5,918 nt of DNA from Planctomycetota bacterium (GCA_003670825.1 QWQL01000135.1:1-5918); one strand, 5' to 3'; shown: positions 1 through 5,918, numbered from the stretch's first letter. The notes: generated by a model not told the origin, from the sequence alone. Program-made: numbers and translations.

Positions 1-72
1 ACGACCGGAATCCGCCGACCGTACCGGAGATTTGTTTGCCGGGTCCCGCTGTCACCCCTACGATCGACCTTC

Positions 73-1074
73 ATGGCCACCGACCTACGAATCAAGGAGC
101 AGTTGCCGGAACTGACGCGGCGGATCGTCGAGACGTACCAGGATGTCCCTACGATCCACTACCTCGGTCACTGCCCGCTGCCCAACTACGAGGCGATCAT
201 CTCGGTCTGCGAGGATCTCAAGGAGATTCTCTATCCCGGCTATCGCCGCCGCGAAAACCTCCACCTCGGCAATGTCACCTACCACGTGGGCGACCTGATC
301 GACGGCCTCCACGACAAACTCACCGTCCAGATCGGGCGGGCTTTGCGGCACAGCCTCTCGGTGCAGCGGACCGCCCTGGAACAGGGCGTTGAGGTGCCGG
401 CCGTGTCGGATGCCGTGCGGCACTGCACGGAGGATGCCGACTTCGAGGCCCTCGGGCAGGCCAAGGCGGTCGAGTTTCTCGAGCGGATCCCCGAGTTGCG
501 AAAGGTGCTCGCGACCGACGTCCAGGCGGCCTACGACGGCGACCCCGCCGTACGGACCCTCGACGAGATCATCTTCTGCTATCCCGGCCTCGAGGCGGTG
601 ACGATCCATCGGCTCGCCCATGTCCTGCACCGGTTGGAGGTGCCGCTGATTCCCCGGATGATGACCGAGTGGGCGCACGCCCGCACCGGCATCGATATCC
701 ATCCGGGCGCAACGATCGGCGACCATTTTTTCATTGATCATGGCACCGGCGTCGTGATCGGCGAAACCTGTGAGATCGGCAGCCGCGTCAAGATCTATCA
801 GGGCGTCACGCTCGGGGCCCTCTCGTTCCAGACCGACGCCGACGGCCACCTCGTTCGCGGCACCAAACGGCATCCGACGATCGAGGATGGCGTGGTGATC
901 TACGCCAACGCGACCGTGCTCGGCGGGGCAACGCGAATCGGCCATGACTCGGTGATCGGCAGCAATGTCTGGCTGACGCGGTCGGTCGATCCGCACACGA
1001 CGGTCGTGCTCGAGCGTCCCAAACTACGAATGCGGGGCGACATGCCCGAGGCTGGCGTCGACTGGCAGATCTAG
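73..1074 (+). CDS. cysE: Serine O-acetyltransferase (EpsC-like, long form)
   Basis: This enzyme transfers an acetyl group from acetyl-CoA to L-serine, giving O-acetylserine, the cytosolic precursor of cysteine. The 333-residue product has a helical N-terminal domain (about residues 1-200) and a C-terminal left-handed beta-helix of hexapeptide repeats (about 205-310). The family's catalytic residues are visible: Asp208 in GIDIHPGATIG, His223 in IDHGTGVVIGE and His267 in KRHPTIED. The segment GALSF...TKRHPTIEDGVVIY resembles the longer EpsC-type enzymes rather than the roughly 270-residue E. coli CysE. The protein ends in isoleucine (DWQI), the kind of tail that docks into cysteine synthase in other bacteria. 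ATG 73 is the first possible ATG in the frame. The frame is open to the left edge but has no earlier ATG or GTG, and no clear Shine-Dalgarno sequence precedes the start. It is convergent with the binding-protein gene, 30 bp away. The family call is firm; the CysE/EpsC subtype is inference. Confidence 0.93.
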   Translation: MATDLRIKEQLPELTRRIVETYQDVPTIHYLGHCPLPNYEAIISVCEDLKEILYPGYRRRENLHLGNVTYHVGDLIDGLHDKLTVQIGRALRHSLSVQRTALEQGVEVPAVSDAVRHCTEDADFEALGQAKAVEFLERIPELRKVLATDVQAAYDGDPAVRTLDEIIFCYPGLEAVTIHRLAHVLHRLEVPLIPRMMTEWAHARTGIDIHPGATIGDHFFIDHGTGVVIGETCEIGSRVKIYQGVTLGALSFQTDADGHLVRGTKRHPTIEDGVVIYANATVLGGATRIGHDSVIGSNVWLTRSVDPHTTVVLERPKLRMRGDMPEAGVDWQI

Positions 1075-1104
1075 CTCCACGTCCGCGGGCGGTTCATCTG
1101 CCCC

Positions 1105-2088
1105 TCAATCGCCCACGGGCCTGTCGGCGCTGGGGTTGATCACGAGCACGCCCGTCTTGATCGCATTCTGCTTTGCCCGGATGAGTTCCATCACGTCGGG
1201 CGGGAGTTTCTCGTTCCACCCATGCCACGAGGCGAGGATCGCGCCGCCGCGGGCGAGTGTCGAGAAGTCGAGGTAGCTCTCGCCACGGATCATGCCGGCG
1301 GCCGACAGTTTAGAGACATGATCCACGATCGGGGCCATGCTCCAGACCGGGCCCGTAAGCACCGTCTCCGGCCCCTCGACGTTCTGATCCACCAGATTGC
1401 CGAAGGCTTGCACGCCCTTCTCGCGGGCGCCGGCAATGGCCCCTTCCCGTTCGGCCCAGATCAGGTCCGCGCCCGCGGCGATCTGATCGAGAGCGGCCTG
1501 CCTGGCCTTGGGCGGGTCATACCAGGAATCGATGAAGGTCACCTTCACCTTGGCCGCGGGGTTGGCGTCGCGGGCTCCCTGGATGTAGGCGTTGATCGCG
1601 CGGTGCACCTGCACGTCGCTGCGGCCCGCCACGACCCCCACGATGCCCGTCTTCGTGAGTTTGCCGGCGACGAAACCACACAGGTACGCGGGTTCCGACA
1701 GGTTGCTGTCGAATACCGAGAGATTCGGGGCCACGGGGGCCGACGACGTGCCGACCACGAACGAAATGCCGGGGTTGGCGGCGGCCACCGCCTTGATGGC
1801 GTCGAGGGCCTCGACACCGTCGGCAAAGACCACGTCGGGGCGGCGGACAAGGGCTGACTGAAGCCCGGAGGTCATCGCCTGCGGCGTGGCGAGTTTGTCC
1901 TGCCAGGTGTAGCTGATGCGGCCCATCTTCTCGGCGTCTTGCAACGCCGTGTGGATGACCATGTTCCAAGGCTCCTCCAGCGGCGTCGCGTAGGCCGCGA
2001 ACACCACGGGGACCTTCGCAGACGCCTGGCCGAAGCAGGGGGCGACTGAGGCGGCGAAACAGCAGAGTGACAGGAGCAGGGCACGCAT
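1105..2088 (-). CDS. BMP/PnrA-family periplasmic substrate-binding protein
   Basis: This is probably the extracytoplasmic binding protein of an ABC-type uptake system. Characterised BMP-family members bind nucleosides or related solutes, but the ligand here cannot be read from the sequence. The 327-residue product begins with a signal peptide (MRALLLSLCCFAASVAPCFG), probably cleaved near GQA-SA at about residue 22. No proper lipobox is seen, so it looks soluble rather than lipid-anchored. The BMP fold follows: VPVVFAAYATPLEEPWN (26-42), RRPDVVFADG (82-91), NPGISFVVGTSS (105-116), SEPAYLCGFVAGKLTKTGIVGVVAG (131-155) and GADLIWAEREGAIAGAREKGV (206-226). Start 2088 is chosen because the signal peptide begins there and GGAG lies 9 nt upstream. 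A longer reading from 2211 only adds a GC-rich, unconserved tail. It follows atpC on the same strand after 196 bp, and no permease or ATPase gene is in the window. Confidence 0.86.
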   Translation of the reverse strand: MRALLLSLCCFAASVAPCFGQASAKVPVVFAAYATPLEEPWNMVIHTALQDAEKMGRISYTWQDKLATPQAMTSGLQSALVRRPDVVFADGVEALDAIKAVAAANPGISFVVGTSSAPVAPNLSVFDSNLSEPAYLCGFVAGKLTKTGIVGVVAGRSDVQVHRAINAYIQGARDANPAAKVKVTFIDSWYDPPKARQAALDQIAAGADLIWAEREGAIAGAREKGVQAFGNLVDQNVEGPETVLTGPVWSMAPIVDHVSKLSAAGMIRGESYLDFSTLARGGAILASWHGWNEKLPPDVMELIRAKQNAIKTGVLVINPSADRPVGD

Positions 2089-2097
2089 GGTAATCGT

Positions 2098-2101
2098 CTC
2101 C
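2098..2101 (-). promoter_or_regulatory. Shine-Dalgarno site of the BMP-family gene
   Basis: GGAG on the minus strand, 9 nt before the ATG at 2088. It decides between this start and the longer in-frame alternative at 2211. Confidence 0.7.
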
Positions 2102-2131
2102 AGGGGCGGGAACGCCCAGAGACTAGCGAAG

Positions 2132-2155
2132 TCGGCATGCCCCCGCCCATGCCGA
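2132..2155 (-). other. 8-bp inverted repeat upstream of the BMP-family gene
   Basis: TCGGCATG and CATGCCGA form a perfect 8-bp stem around an 8-nt G-rich loop, 43 nt upstream of the ATG at 2088. It could be an mRNA hairpin or a binding site for a dimeric regulator. The sequence alone does not decide, and no second copy was noticed in the window. Confidence 0.3.
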
Positions 2156-2241
2156 TTCAGGCCGTCAAAAGACGGTTCAGGGGCTCCGGCCGGCGGCCCA
2201 GCCGCCGTCACCGCTCCACACGGTGGCCGCCGTGGGATGCT

Positions 2242-2262
2242 GGCAGGCCGCGGCCCCCTGCC
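2242..2262 (-). other. GC-rich hairpin after atpC, terminator-like without a T tract
   Basis: A perfect 6-bp stem (GGCAGG/CCTGCC) with a 9-nt GC-rich loop sits 22 nt past the atpC stop, where an operon-end structure would be expected. No T run follows on the minus strand, so it may instead be an mRNA-stabilising structure or a chance product of high GC. Confidence 0.3.
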
Positions 2263-2284
2263 CTCCGAACCGGCTCACCCGGCG

Positions 2285-2716
2285 TCAGCCGCCCCGGGTG
2301 GCAGTCCGCACGAGCGCACGGGCAGCTTGTTCTGCCTTCAGTCGGGCGTCGATCGCCTCGTCCCCAGCGGCCCGGCTTCCAGCGAGCTTTTCAAGTTCCG
2401 CGCGGGCGGCAGGCGCGTCGAGCTTCTCGGCAGGGATCGCCCGCTGCGTGATCACGGTCACCGTGTCATGGCCCACCTCCACGAAGCCCCCTTCGACAAA
2501 CAGTCGGCGGACGGCGTCGGACGCCGCCCCCTGCTCGCCCACGATCCTCACCTCACCCGCGCCGAGGCGGCCGATGAAGGGCGAGTGGCCGCGGCCAACG
2601 CCTCGTTGGCCGTCGAAGAGCGGCAGCGTGACCGACCGGGCCTGCGTATCGAGGCTCGTCTGCTCGGGCGTGACGATCACGCACCGCACCGTTCCGGACT
2701 GCTTGGTATCTGCCAT
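2285..2716 (-). CDS. atpC: F1Fo ATP synthase epsilon subunit
   Basis: Epsilon is part of the central stalk of F1. It binds gamma and the c-ring, and in bacteria its C-terminal helices can inhibit ATP hydrolysis. The 143-residue product, close to the usual 130-140, has the N-terminal beta-sandwich (about 8-92) with the family signature GRGHSPFIGRLGAGEVRI (41-58) and FVEGGFVEV (73-81). An Ala/Glu/Leu-rich helical hairpin follows (about 98-137). The start at 2716 gives a normal-length N-terminus (MADTKQSGTVRCVIVTPE), but the bases before it (CCCCACATCGATC) contain no recognisable Shine-Dalgarno sequence. It lies 111 nt after atpD, separated by a repeat-rich spacer, and is the last atp gene of the cluster. 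Short epsilon proteins are weakly conserved, but position and motif together make the call secure. Confidence 0.95.
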   Translation of the reverse strand: MADTKQSGTVRCVIVTPEQTSLDTQARSVTLPLFDGQRGVGRGHSPFIGRLGAGEVRIVGEQGAASDAVRRLFVEGGFVEVGHDTVTVITQRAIPAEKLDAPAARAELEKLAGSRAAGDEAIDARLKAEQAARALVRTATRGG

Positions 2717-2735
2717 GATCGATGTGGGGTTTGGG

Positions 2736-2784
2736 AAGCGGAGGCGGAGGTATCAAGCGGAGGCGGAGGTATCAAGCGGAGGCG
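2736..2784 (-). repeat. 19-bp tandem repeat in the atpD-atpC spacer
   Basis: Two identical 19-bp units (plus-strand aagcggaggcggaggtatc) lie at 2736-2754 and 2755-2773. A third copy begins at 2774 and matches for 12 bp, to 2785, before diverging. Each unit contains CGGAGGCG (2739-2746, 2758-2765, 2777-2784), read as CGCCTCCG in the mRNA. The array is not coding and lies 20-68 nt upstream of the atpC start. Confidence 0.85.
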
Positions 2785-2810
2785 GGGGCGTTCACGCGGA
2801 AACGCCTCCG
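2777..2810 (-). other. Hairpin after atpD with competing pairings
   Basis: In the mRNA the arm CGGAGGCG (2810-2803), 17 nt past the atpD stop, is perfectly complementary to CGCCTCCG at 2784-2777, giving an 8-bp stem with an 18-nt loop. The same arm can pair instead with identical sequences at 2765-2758 or 2746-2739, or fold locally as GGCGTT/AACGCC (2806-2801 with 2792-2787, loop 8). No T run follows, so this is not a standard terminator. A role in processing or in setting the epsilon:beta ratio is only inference. Confidence 0.5.
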
Positions 2811-2827
2811 TTGAGGGGATCGGGGTC

Positions 2828-4282
2828 TCAGGCCTTGGTAGCCATCTTCTTGGCCTGCTCCTCGGCCTGCTCAATCGGACCGACATACATGAAGGCCTGC
2901 TCGGGGAGATGGTCCCACTTGCCGTCGGCGATCTCCTCAAACGAACGGATCGTGTCGGCAAGGCTCGTCTTCTCACCCTTCTTGCCGGTGAACACCTCGG
3001 CCACGAGGAACGGCTGCGAGAGGAACCGCTCCATGCGGCGGGCGCGGTGCACGACGAGTTTGTCCTCCTCGGAGAGCTCGTCCACGCCGAGGATGGCGAT
3101 GATGTCCTGCAGCTCGCGGTACCGCTGGAGTGTCCGCTGCACGCGGCGGGCGATCTTATAGTGTCGCTCGCCCACATACTGCGGGTCGAGGATGCGGCTC
3201 GACGAGGCGAGCGGATCAACGGCCGGATAGATGCCCTTCTCCGAGATCGAACGCTCCAGGTAGAGAAATGCATCGAGGTTGCCGAACGCCGTCGCCGGGG
3301 CCGGGTCGGTGGGATCGTCGGCCGGCACGTAGACCGCCTGCACCGATGTGATCGCTCCCTTGGTGGTGCTCGTGATCCGTTCCTGAAGCGCCCCCATTTC
3401 CGTGGCCAGTGTGGGCTGATAACCCACGGCGCTAGGCATGCGGCCGAGCAGCGCGCTGACCTCGCTGCCCGCCTGCGAGAAGCGGAAGATGTTGTCAACG
3501 AACAGCAGCGTGTCGGCTCCGGCCGCGGCCGTATCGCGGAAGTATTCCGCCATGGTGAGGGCGGAAAGCGCGACCCGCAGACGGGCTCCCGGCGGCTCGT
3601 TCATCTGCCCAAACACCATGCAGGTCTGGTCGATGACGCTCCGACCTGTGTCGCCGATCTTGGCCTCCTGCATCTCGAGCCACAGGTCGGTTCCCTCGCG
3701 GGTTCGCTCCCCCACGCCGGCAAAAACCGAGTAGCCACCCTGAGCACTGGTGGCGATCCGGGCGATCAGTTCGGTCAGGATCACGGTCTTGCCAAGGCCC
3801 GCACCGCCGAACAAGCCGGCCTTCCCGCCGCGGACGAACGGCGTCAACAGATCGATCACCTTGATGCCGGTCTCGAAGAGCTCCGTCTTCGTGGTGAGTT
3901 CGATCACCGGCGGCGGATCGCGATGGATTGACCACCGTTCCTGGGTCTCCACCACGCCGCGGTTGTCGATCGGCTCACCAAGCAGGTTGAATACCCGGCC
4001 CAGTGTGGCCTTGCCGACGGGAACGCTCACCGGCGCTCCGGTATCGACCACTTCCGAGCCGCGGATCAGGCCGTCCGTCGAGCCGAGGGCTACGCAGCGA
4101 ACCTTTCCGCCGCCGAGGTGCTGCTGCACCTCGCCGACCAGATGCAGCGTGATGCCCTTGTTCTCAGTGTCGATCCGCACGGCGTTGTAGATCCCCGGGA
4201 TCGAGTGTTCGGGAAACACCACGTCAAAGGTCGAGCCAATGACCTGCGTGATCCTGCCATTTGCCTTGGGTGTAGTAGCCAT
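2828..4282 (-). CDS. atpD: F1Fo ATP synthase beta subunit
   Basis: Beta is the catalytic subunit of F1: three copies alternate with alpha and make ATP from ADP and phosphate, driven by rotation of gamma. The 484-residue product is full length. The N-terminal beta-barrel covers about 8-85. The nucleotide domain has the P-loop GGAGLGKT (159-166, Lys165), the catalytic glutamate in GERTREG (Glu192) and the Walker B LLFVDN (259-264, Asp263). Later come GIYPAVDPL (350-358, with the adenine-contacting Tyr352) and the DELSEED lever (401-407) that meets gamma. Start 4282 gives the usual short N-terminus (MATTPKANGRITQVIGSTFD) and has AGGA 6 nt upstream; an earlier in-frame ATG at 4369 adds 29 unconserved residues. 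It sits 116 nt after atpG. The P-loop has Leu163 where most beta subunits have Val, probably a harmless lineage variant. Confidence 0.99.
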   Translation of the reverse strand: MATTPKANGRITQVIGSTFDVVFPEHSIPGIYNAVRIDTENKGITLHLVGEVQQHLGGGKVRCVALGSTDGLIRGSEVVDTGAPVSVPVGKATLGRVFNLLGEPIDNRGVVETQERWSIHRDPPPVIELTTKTELFETGIKVIDLLTPFVRGGKAGLFGGAGLGKTVILTELIARIATSAQGGYSVFAGVGERTREGTDLWLEMQEAKIGDTGRSVIDQTCMVFGQMNEPPGARLRVALSALTMAEYFRDTAAAGADTLLFVDNIFRFSQAGSEVSALLGRMPSAVGYQPTLATEMGALQERITSTTKGAITSVQAVYVPADDPTDPAPATAFGNLDAFLYLERSISEKGIYPAVDPLASSSRILDPQYVGERHYKIARRVQRTLQRYRELQDIIAILGVDELSEEDKLVVHRARRMERFLSQPFLVAEVFTGKKGEKTSLADTIRSFEEIADGKWDHLPEQAFMYVGPIEQAEEQAKKMATKA

Positions 4283-4288
4283 GTCGAT

Positions 4289-4292
4289 TCCT
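4289..4292 (-). promoter_or_regulatory. Shine-Dalgarno site of atpD
   Basis: AGGA on the minus strand, 6 nt before the ATG at 4282. It supports this start over the in-frame ATG at 4369. Confidence 0.65.
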
Positions 4293-4361
4293 AGTCTCTC
4301 GGGATGGGCCTGGGGTGTGTTGGTGAGTGCGAGTGTCGTGGAACGGGAGTTTGCGATTGAC

Positions 4362-4379
4362 CGCATCATTCACGATGCG
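4362..4379 (-). other. Small hairpin in the atpG-atpD spacer
   Basis: CGCATC/GATGCG forms a perfect 6-bp stem with a 6-nt loop, 19 nt past the atpG stop. It has no T run. The rest of this 116-nt spacer (4283-4398) shows nothing beyond the atpD ribosome binding site. It may be an mRNA-stability element or chance. Confidence 0.3.
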
Positions 4380-4398
4380 TCGCCATGCTGTGCAACAA

Positions 4399-5280
4399 TC
4401 ATTTTTTGAGCGCCTCGACGCCGCCGAGGATTTCCATGATCTCGCCGGTGATCTGCGACTGGCGAGCGCGGTTGTACTGCCGGGAGAGGCTCTTGATCAG
4501 TCCGCCGGCATTCTCCGTGGCCGCCTTCATCGCCACCATGCGGGCCACCTGCTCGCTGACGGCCGCGTCGAGAAAACACTTGAAGAGCCGCGACAAGAAG
4601 CTCGCCGGCAGGATCTCTTCGAGAATGCTCTCCGCCGAGGGATAGAAGTCGTACTCGTCTGAGGCACGTTGCGAAGCCTGACCACCCACGGAGGCGTTTG
4701 GCGGTGCCAGCGGGAGAAGCGTCTCGGTAATCGCCACCTGCTTCGCGATCGAGTGAAACTTCGTGTAGACGACGTCGAGCCGATCAATCGTGCCCGCCGC
4801 ATAGGCCTCGAGATACGCCTTGCCGATCGGCGCCACCGCGGCGAACTCCGGCTTGTCCTCGAAGCTGGTGTATTTCTCCGCCAGATCGACACCCCGAAAC
4901 CGCAGCGCCGAAATTCCCCGCTTCCCCGATGCCGACACGTGGGCCGGCACCTGCTCGCTCTTCCACTGGCCGAGCAGGGCCACGGCCTGGCGAACGACGT
5001 TGGAGTTGTAGCCGCCGCAGAGACCGCGGTTGCCGGTCAGCACCAGCACGGCCGTCTTGTGGGTGGGCCGAATCTCCAGCAGCGGATGGACAACCTCGGC
5101 CCCGACGCTCGCAATGTTCTCGAGAATCTTCACGAGGTGCTTGGTGTAGTCGCGGGCCGCAACCGAGCGGTCCATGGCCTTCTTGAACCGCGCCGTGGCG
5201 ATCAACTCCATCGTGCGGGTGATCTTACGGATGTTCCTCACGGACTTCCGGCGTCGATCGAGTGCCCTGGCTTTTGCCAT
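4399..5280 (-). CDS. atpG: F1Fo ATP synthase gamma subunit
   Basis: Gamma is the rotor shaft of F1; its coiled coil of N- and C-terminal helices turns inside the alpha3beta3 ring and couples proton flow to catalysis. The 293-residue product has the expected length. The N-terminal helix carries RRKSVRNIRKITRTMELIA (10-28), the central Rossmann-like domain carries LTGNRGLCGGYNSNVV (81-96), and the C-terminal helix carries the highly conserved block around SRQYNRARQSQITGEIMEI (266-284), ending GGVEALKK. The ATG at 5280 gives the normal N-terminus MAKARALDRRRKS. A weak AGGC at 5289-5292, 8 nt upstream, may serve as ribosome binding site. It lies 72 nt after atpA and 116 nt before atpD. No truncation or frameshift is seen. 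Confidence 0.98.
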   Translation of the reverse strand: MAKARALDRRRKSVRNIRKITRTMELIATARFKKAMDRSVAARDYTKHLVKILENIASVGAEVVHPLLEIRPTHKTAVLVLTGNRGLCGGYNSNVVRQAVALLGQWKSEQVPAHVSASGKRGISALRFRGVDLAEKYTSFEDKPEFAAVAPIGKAYLEAYAAGTIDRLDVVYTKFHSIAKQVAITETLLPLAPPNASVGGQASQRASDEYDFYPSAESILEEILPASFLSRLFKCFLDAAVSEQVARMVAMKAATENAGGLIKSLSRQYNRARQSQITGEIMEILGGVEALKK

Positions 5281-5311
5281 CGTGTGTCGCCTGCTTCAAC
5301 CCTTCGTGTGC

Positions 5312-5339
5312 TGATCTTTGTGTGATGATCTTTGCGTGA
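5312..5339 (-). repeat. 14-bp tandem repeat in the atpA-atpG spacer
   Basis: Two adjacent 14-bp units, tgatctttgtgtga (5312-5325) and tgatctttgcgtga (5326-5339) on the plus strand, differ at one base. A more degenerate copy may precede them (around 5298-5311). They fill much of the 72-nt spacer (5281-5352) and end about 30 nt upstream of the atpG start. The function is unknown; recent slippage duplication is the simplest explanation. Confidence 0.7.
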
Positions 5340-5352
5340 TGAATCCGCCCGC

Positions 5353-5918
5353 CTACCGCGCCCCTGCCGTCTGTCGCGGCGTGGTGGCCGACGCGGCGGC
5401 CCGCTGCCGCTTGAACTCGGCGATCGCGGCCTCGAGTTGCCGCTCGGTCTCCGCATCGACCTCGTTGGACGACACGATCCGCTCCCTGAGTTCGGGCATC
5501 TGGTCGCGGACAAACGTCAGGAAGCCCTTCTCCCAATCGGCGACCTCCTCTCGCTTCACCTCGTCGAGGTGACCGCGGGTGCCTGCGTAGATGCTCATCA
5601 CCTGGTCGGCCGACTCCATCGGTGCGTACTGGCCCTGCTTGAGGAGTTCCACCATCCGGTAGCCGCGGTCGAGCCGCTGCTGCGTGGTCGCGTCGAGGTC
5701 GGTACCGAGCTGGGCAAAGGCCTCGAGTTCCCTGAAGCTCGCCAGGTCAAGACGCAGGCCGCCCGAAACCTTCTTCATCGCCTTCGTCTGGGCGGCACCG
5801 CCGACGCGCGACACCGAAATACCGGCGTTCATCGCAGGCCGCTGGCCTGCGAAGAACAGGTCAGGCTGCAGATAGATCTGCCCGTCAGTGATCGAGATCA
5901 CGTTGGTCGGGATGTAGG
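5353..5918 (-). CDS. atpA: F1Fo ATP synthase alpha subunit, C-terminal part (5' end outside window)
   Basis: Alpha is the non-catalytic nucleotide-binding partner of beta in the F1 hexamer and supplies an arginine finger to the catalytic site. Only the last 187 or so of roughly 500 residues lie here; the gene runs off the right edge. The visible part opens with YIPTNVISITDGQIYL, continues with PAMNAGISVSRVGGAAQ, which contains the arginine-finger Arg of SVSRVGG, and then the C-terminal helical bundle (from about LDLASFRELEAFAQLGTDLD). The tail ends with an Ala/Thr/Arg-rich stretch (RAAASATTPRQTAGAR) that is probably disordered. The P-loop (GDRQTGKT in most alphas) would lie outside the window. 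It is the first visible gene of the minus-strand cluster, 72 nt before atpG. Confidence 0.97.
   Translation of the reverse strand, partial: YIPTNVISITDGQIYLQPDLFFAGQRPAMNAGISVSRVGGAAQTKAMKKVSGGLRLDLASFRELEAFAQLGTDLDATTQQRLDRGYRMVELLKQGQYAPMESADQVMSIYAGTRGHLDEVKREEVADWEKGFLTFVRDQMPELRERIVSSNEVDAETERQLEAAIAEFKRQRAAASATTPRQTAGAR

Larger units (their letters stand above)
2089..2284 (-). other. Structured spacer between atpC and the BMP-family gene
   Basis: This 196-bp spacer holds no gene I can support but carries several perfect inverted repeats. In transcript order they are GGCAGG/CCTGCC (2242-2262, loop 9, starting 22 nt after the atpC stop), CGGCGGC/GCCGCCG (2191-2207, loop 3), CCGTC/GACGG (2162-2175, loop TTTT), TCGGCATG/CATGCCGA (2132-2155, loop 8) and GGGCG/CGCCC (2104-2117, loop TTCC, just before the Shine-Dalgarno site). 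None is followed by a T run, so no classical intrinsic terminator can be called. The region could slow or end atp transcription, stabilise the mRNA 3' end, or hold a promoter for the downstream gene. I see no convincing -35/-10 pair. Confidence 0.5.

Noticed and set aside
32..64. Possible promoter before the serine acetyltransferase (TTGTTT and TACGAT)
   Set aside because: The two boxes are 21 bp apart, too far for a sigma70-type promoter, and neither is strong.
36..392. Plus-strand open frame overlapping the serine acetyltransferase start
   Set aside because: It is out of frame with the conserved gene and its product is Pro/Arg-rich without a recognisable domain.
85..996. Minus-strand open frame (303 codons) antisense to the serine acetyltransferase
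   Set aside because: It mirrors the codon structure of the real gene, and its product is low-complexity and resembles no family I recognise.
1075..1104. Bidirectional terminator in the convergent gap
   Set aside because: The 30-bp gap has only a short CCGCGG palindrome and no stem with a T run on either strand.
2089..2211. N-terminal extension of the BMP-family protein to an ATG at 2211
   Set aside because: The extra 41 residues are Pro/Gly-rich and precede a clear signal peptide, which would be buried internally; the start at 2088 has a good Shine-Dalgarno site.
2087..3931. Very long plus-strand open frame (614 codons) antisense to atpC and atpD
   Set aside because: It lies opposite two unmistakable ATP synthase genes, its translation is Arg/Gly/His-rich without a recognisable domain, and long antisense frames are common in GC-rich coding DNA.
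4283..4369. N-terminal extension of atpD to an ATG at 4369
   Set aside because: The 29 added residues do not resemble beta-subunit N-termini, and the start at 4282 has AGGA at proper spacing.

Overview
The window is GC-rich bacterial DNA (roughly 60-65% G+C by eye) with tightly packed housekeeping genes. About 5 kb on the minus strand is the 3' half of an F1Fo ATP synthase operon, in the usual order atpA-atpG-atpD-atpC, followed by a gene for a secreted BMP-family solute-binding protein. The left end carries one plus-strand gene, a serine O-acetyltransferase, convergent with the binding-protein gene. The beta-subunit wording (GLGKT in the P-loop, GTDLWLEM, DPAPATAFGNLDAF) and the long, EpsC-like serine acetyltransferase fit a planctomycete, perhaps of the Pirellulaceae. 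That assignment rests on remembered family patterns, not a search, and is moderate to low in confidence.

Layout: 1-72 leader; 73-1074 serine acetyltransferase (+); 1075-1104 short convergent gap; 1105-2088 BMP-family periplasmic binding protein (-); 2089-2284 GC-rich spacer with several hairpins; 2285-2716 atpC (-); 2717-2827 spacer with a 19-bp tandem repeat and competing hairpins; 2828-4282 atpD (-); 4283-4398 spacer; 4399-5280 atpG (-); 5281-5352 spacer with a 14-bp tandem repeat; 5353-5918 the C-terminal part of atpA (-), whose start lies beyond the right edge.

Alpha, beta, gamma and epsilon form the F1 catalytic head and central stalk. The genes for the Fo sector and delta (atpB, E, F, H) are expected upstream of atpA, outside the window. 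The serine acetyltransferase makes O-acetylserine for cysteine synthesis and has no visible functional link to the ATP synthase. The binding protein has no transporter permease or ATPase gene beside it here.

I see no sign of a new system: no transposase, CRISPR array, tRNA or rRNA, or defence-type gene. The most unusual structure is non-coding. In the atpD-atpC spacer, one 8-nt arm can pair with any of three identical complementary arms spaced 19 nt apart, just upstream of the epsilon start codon.
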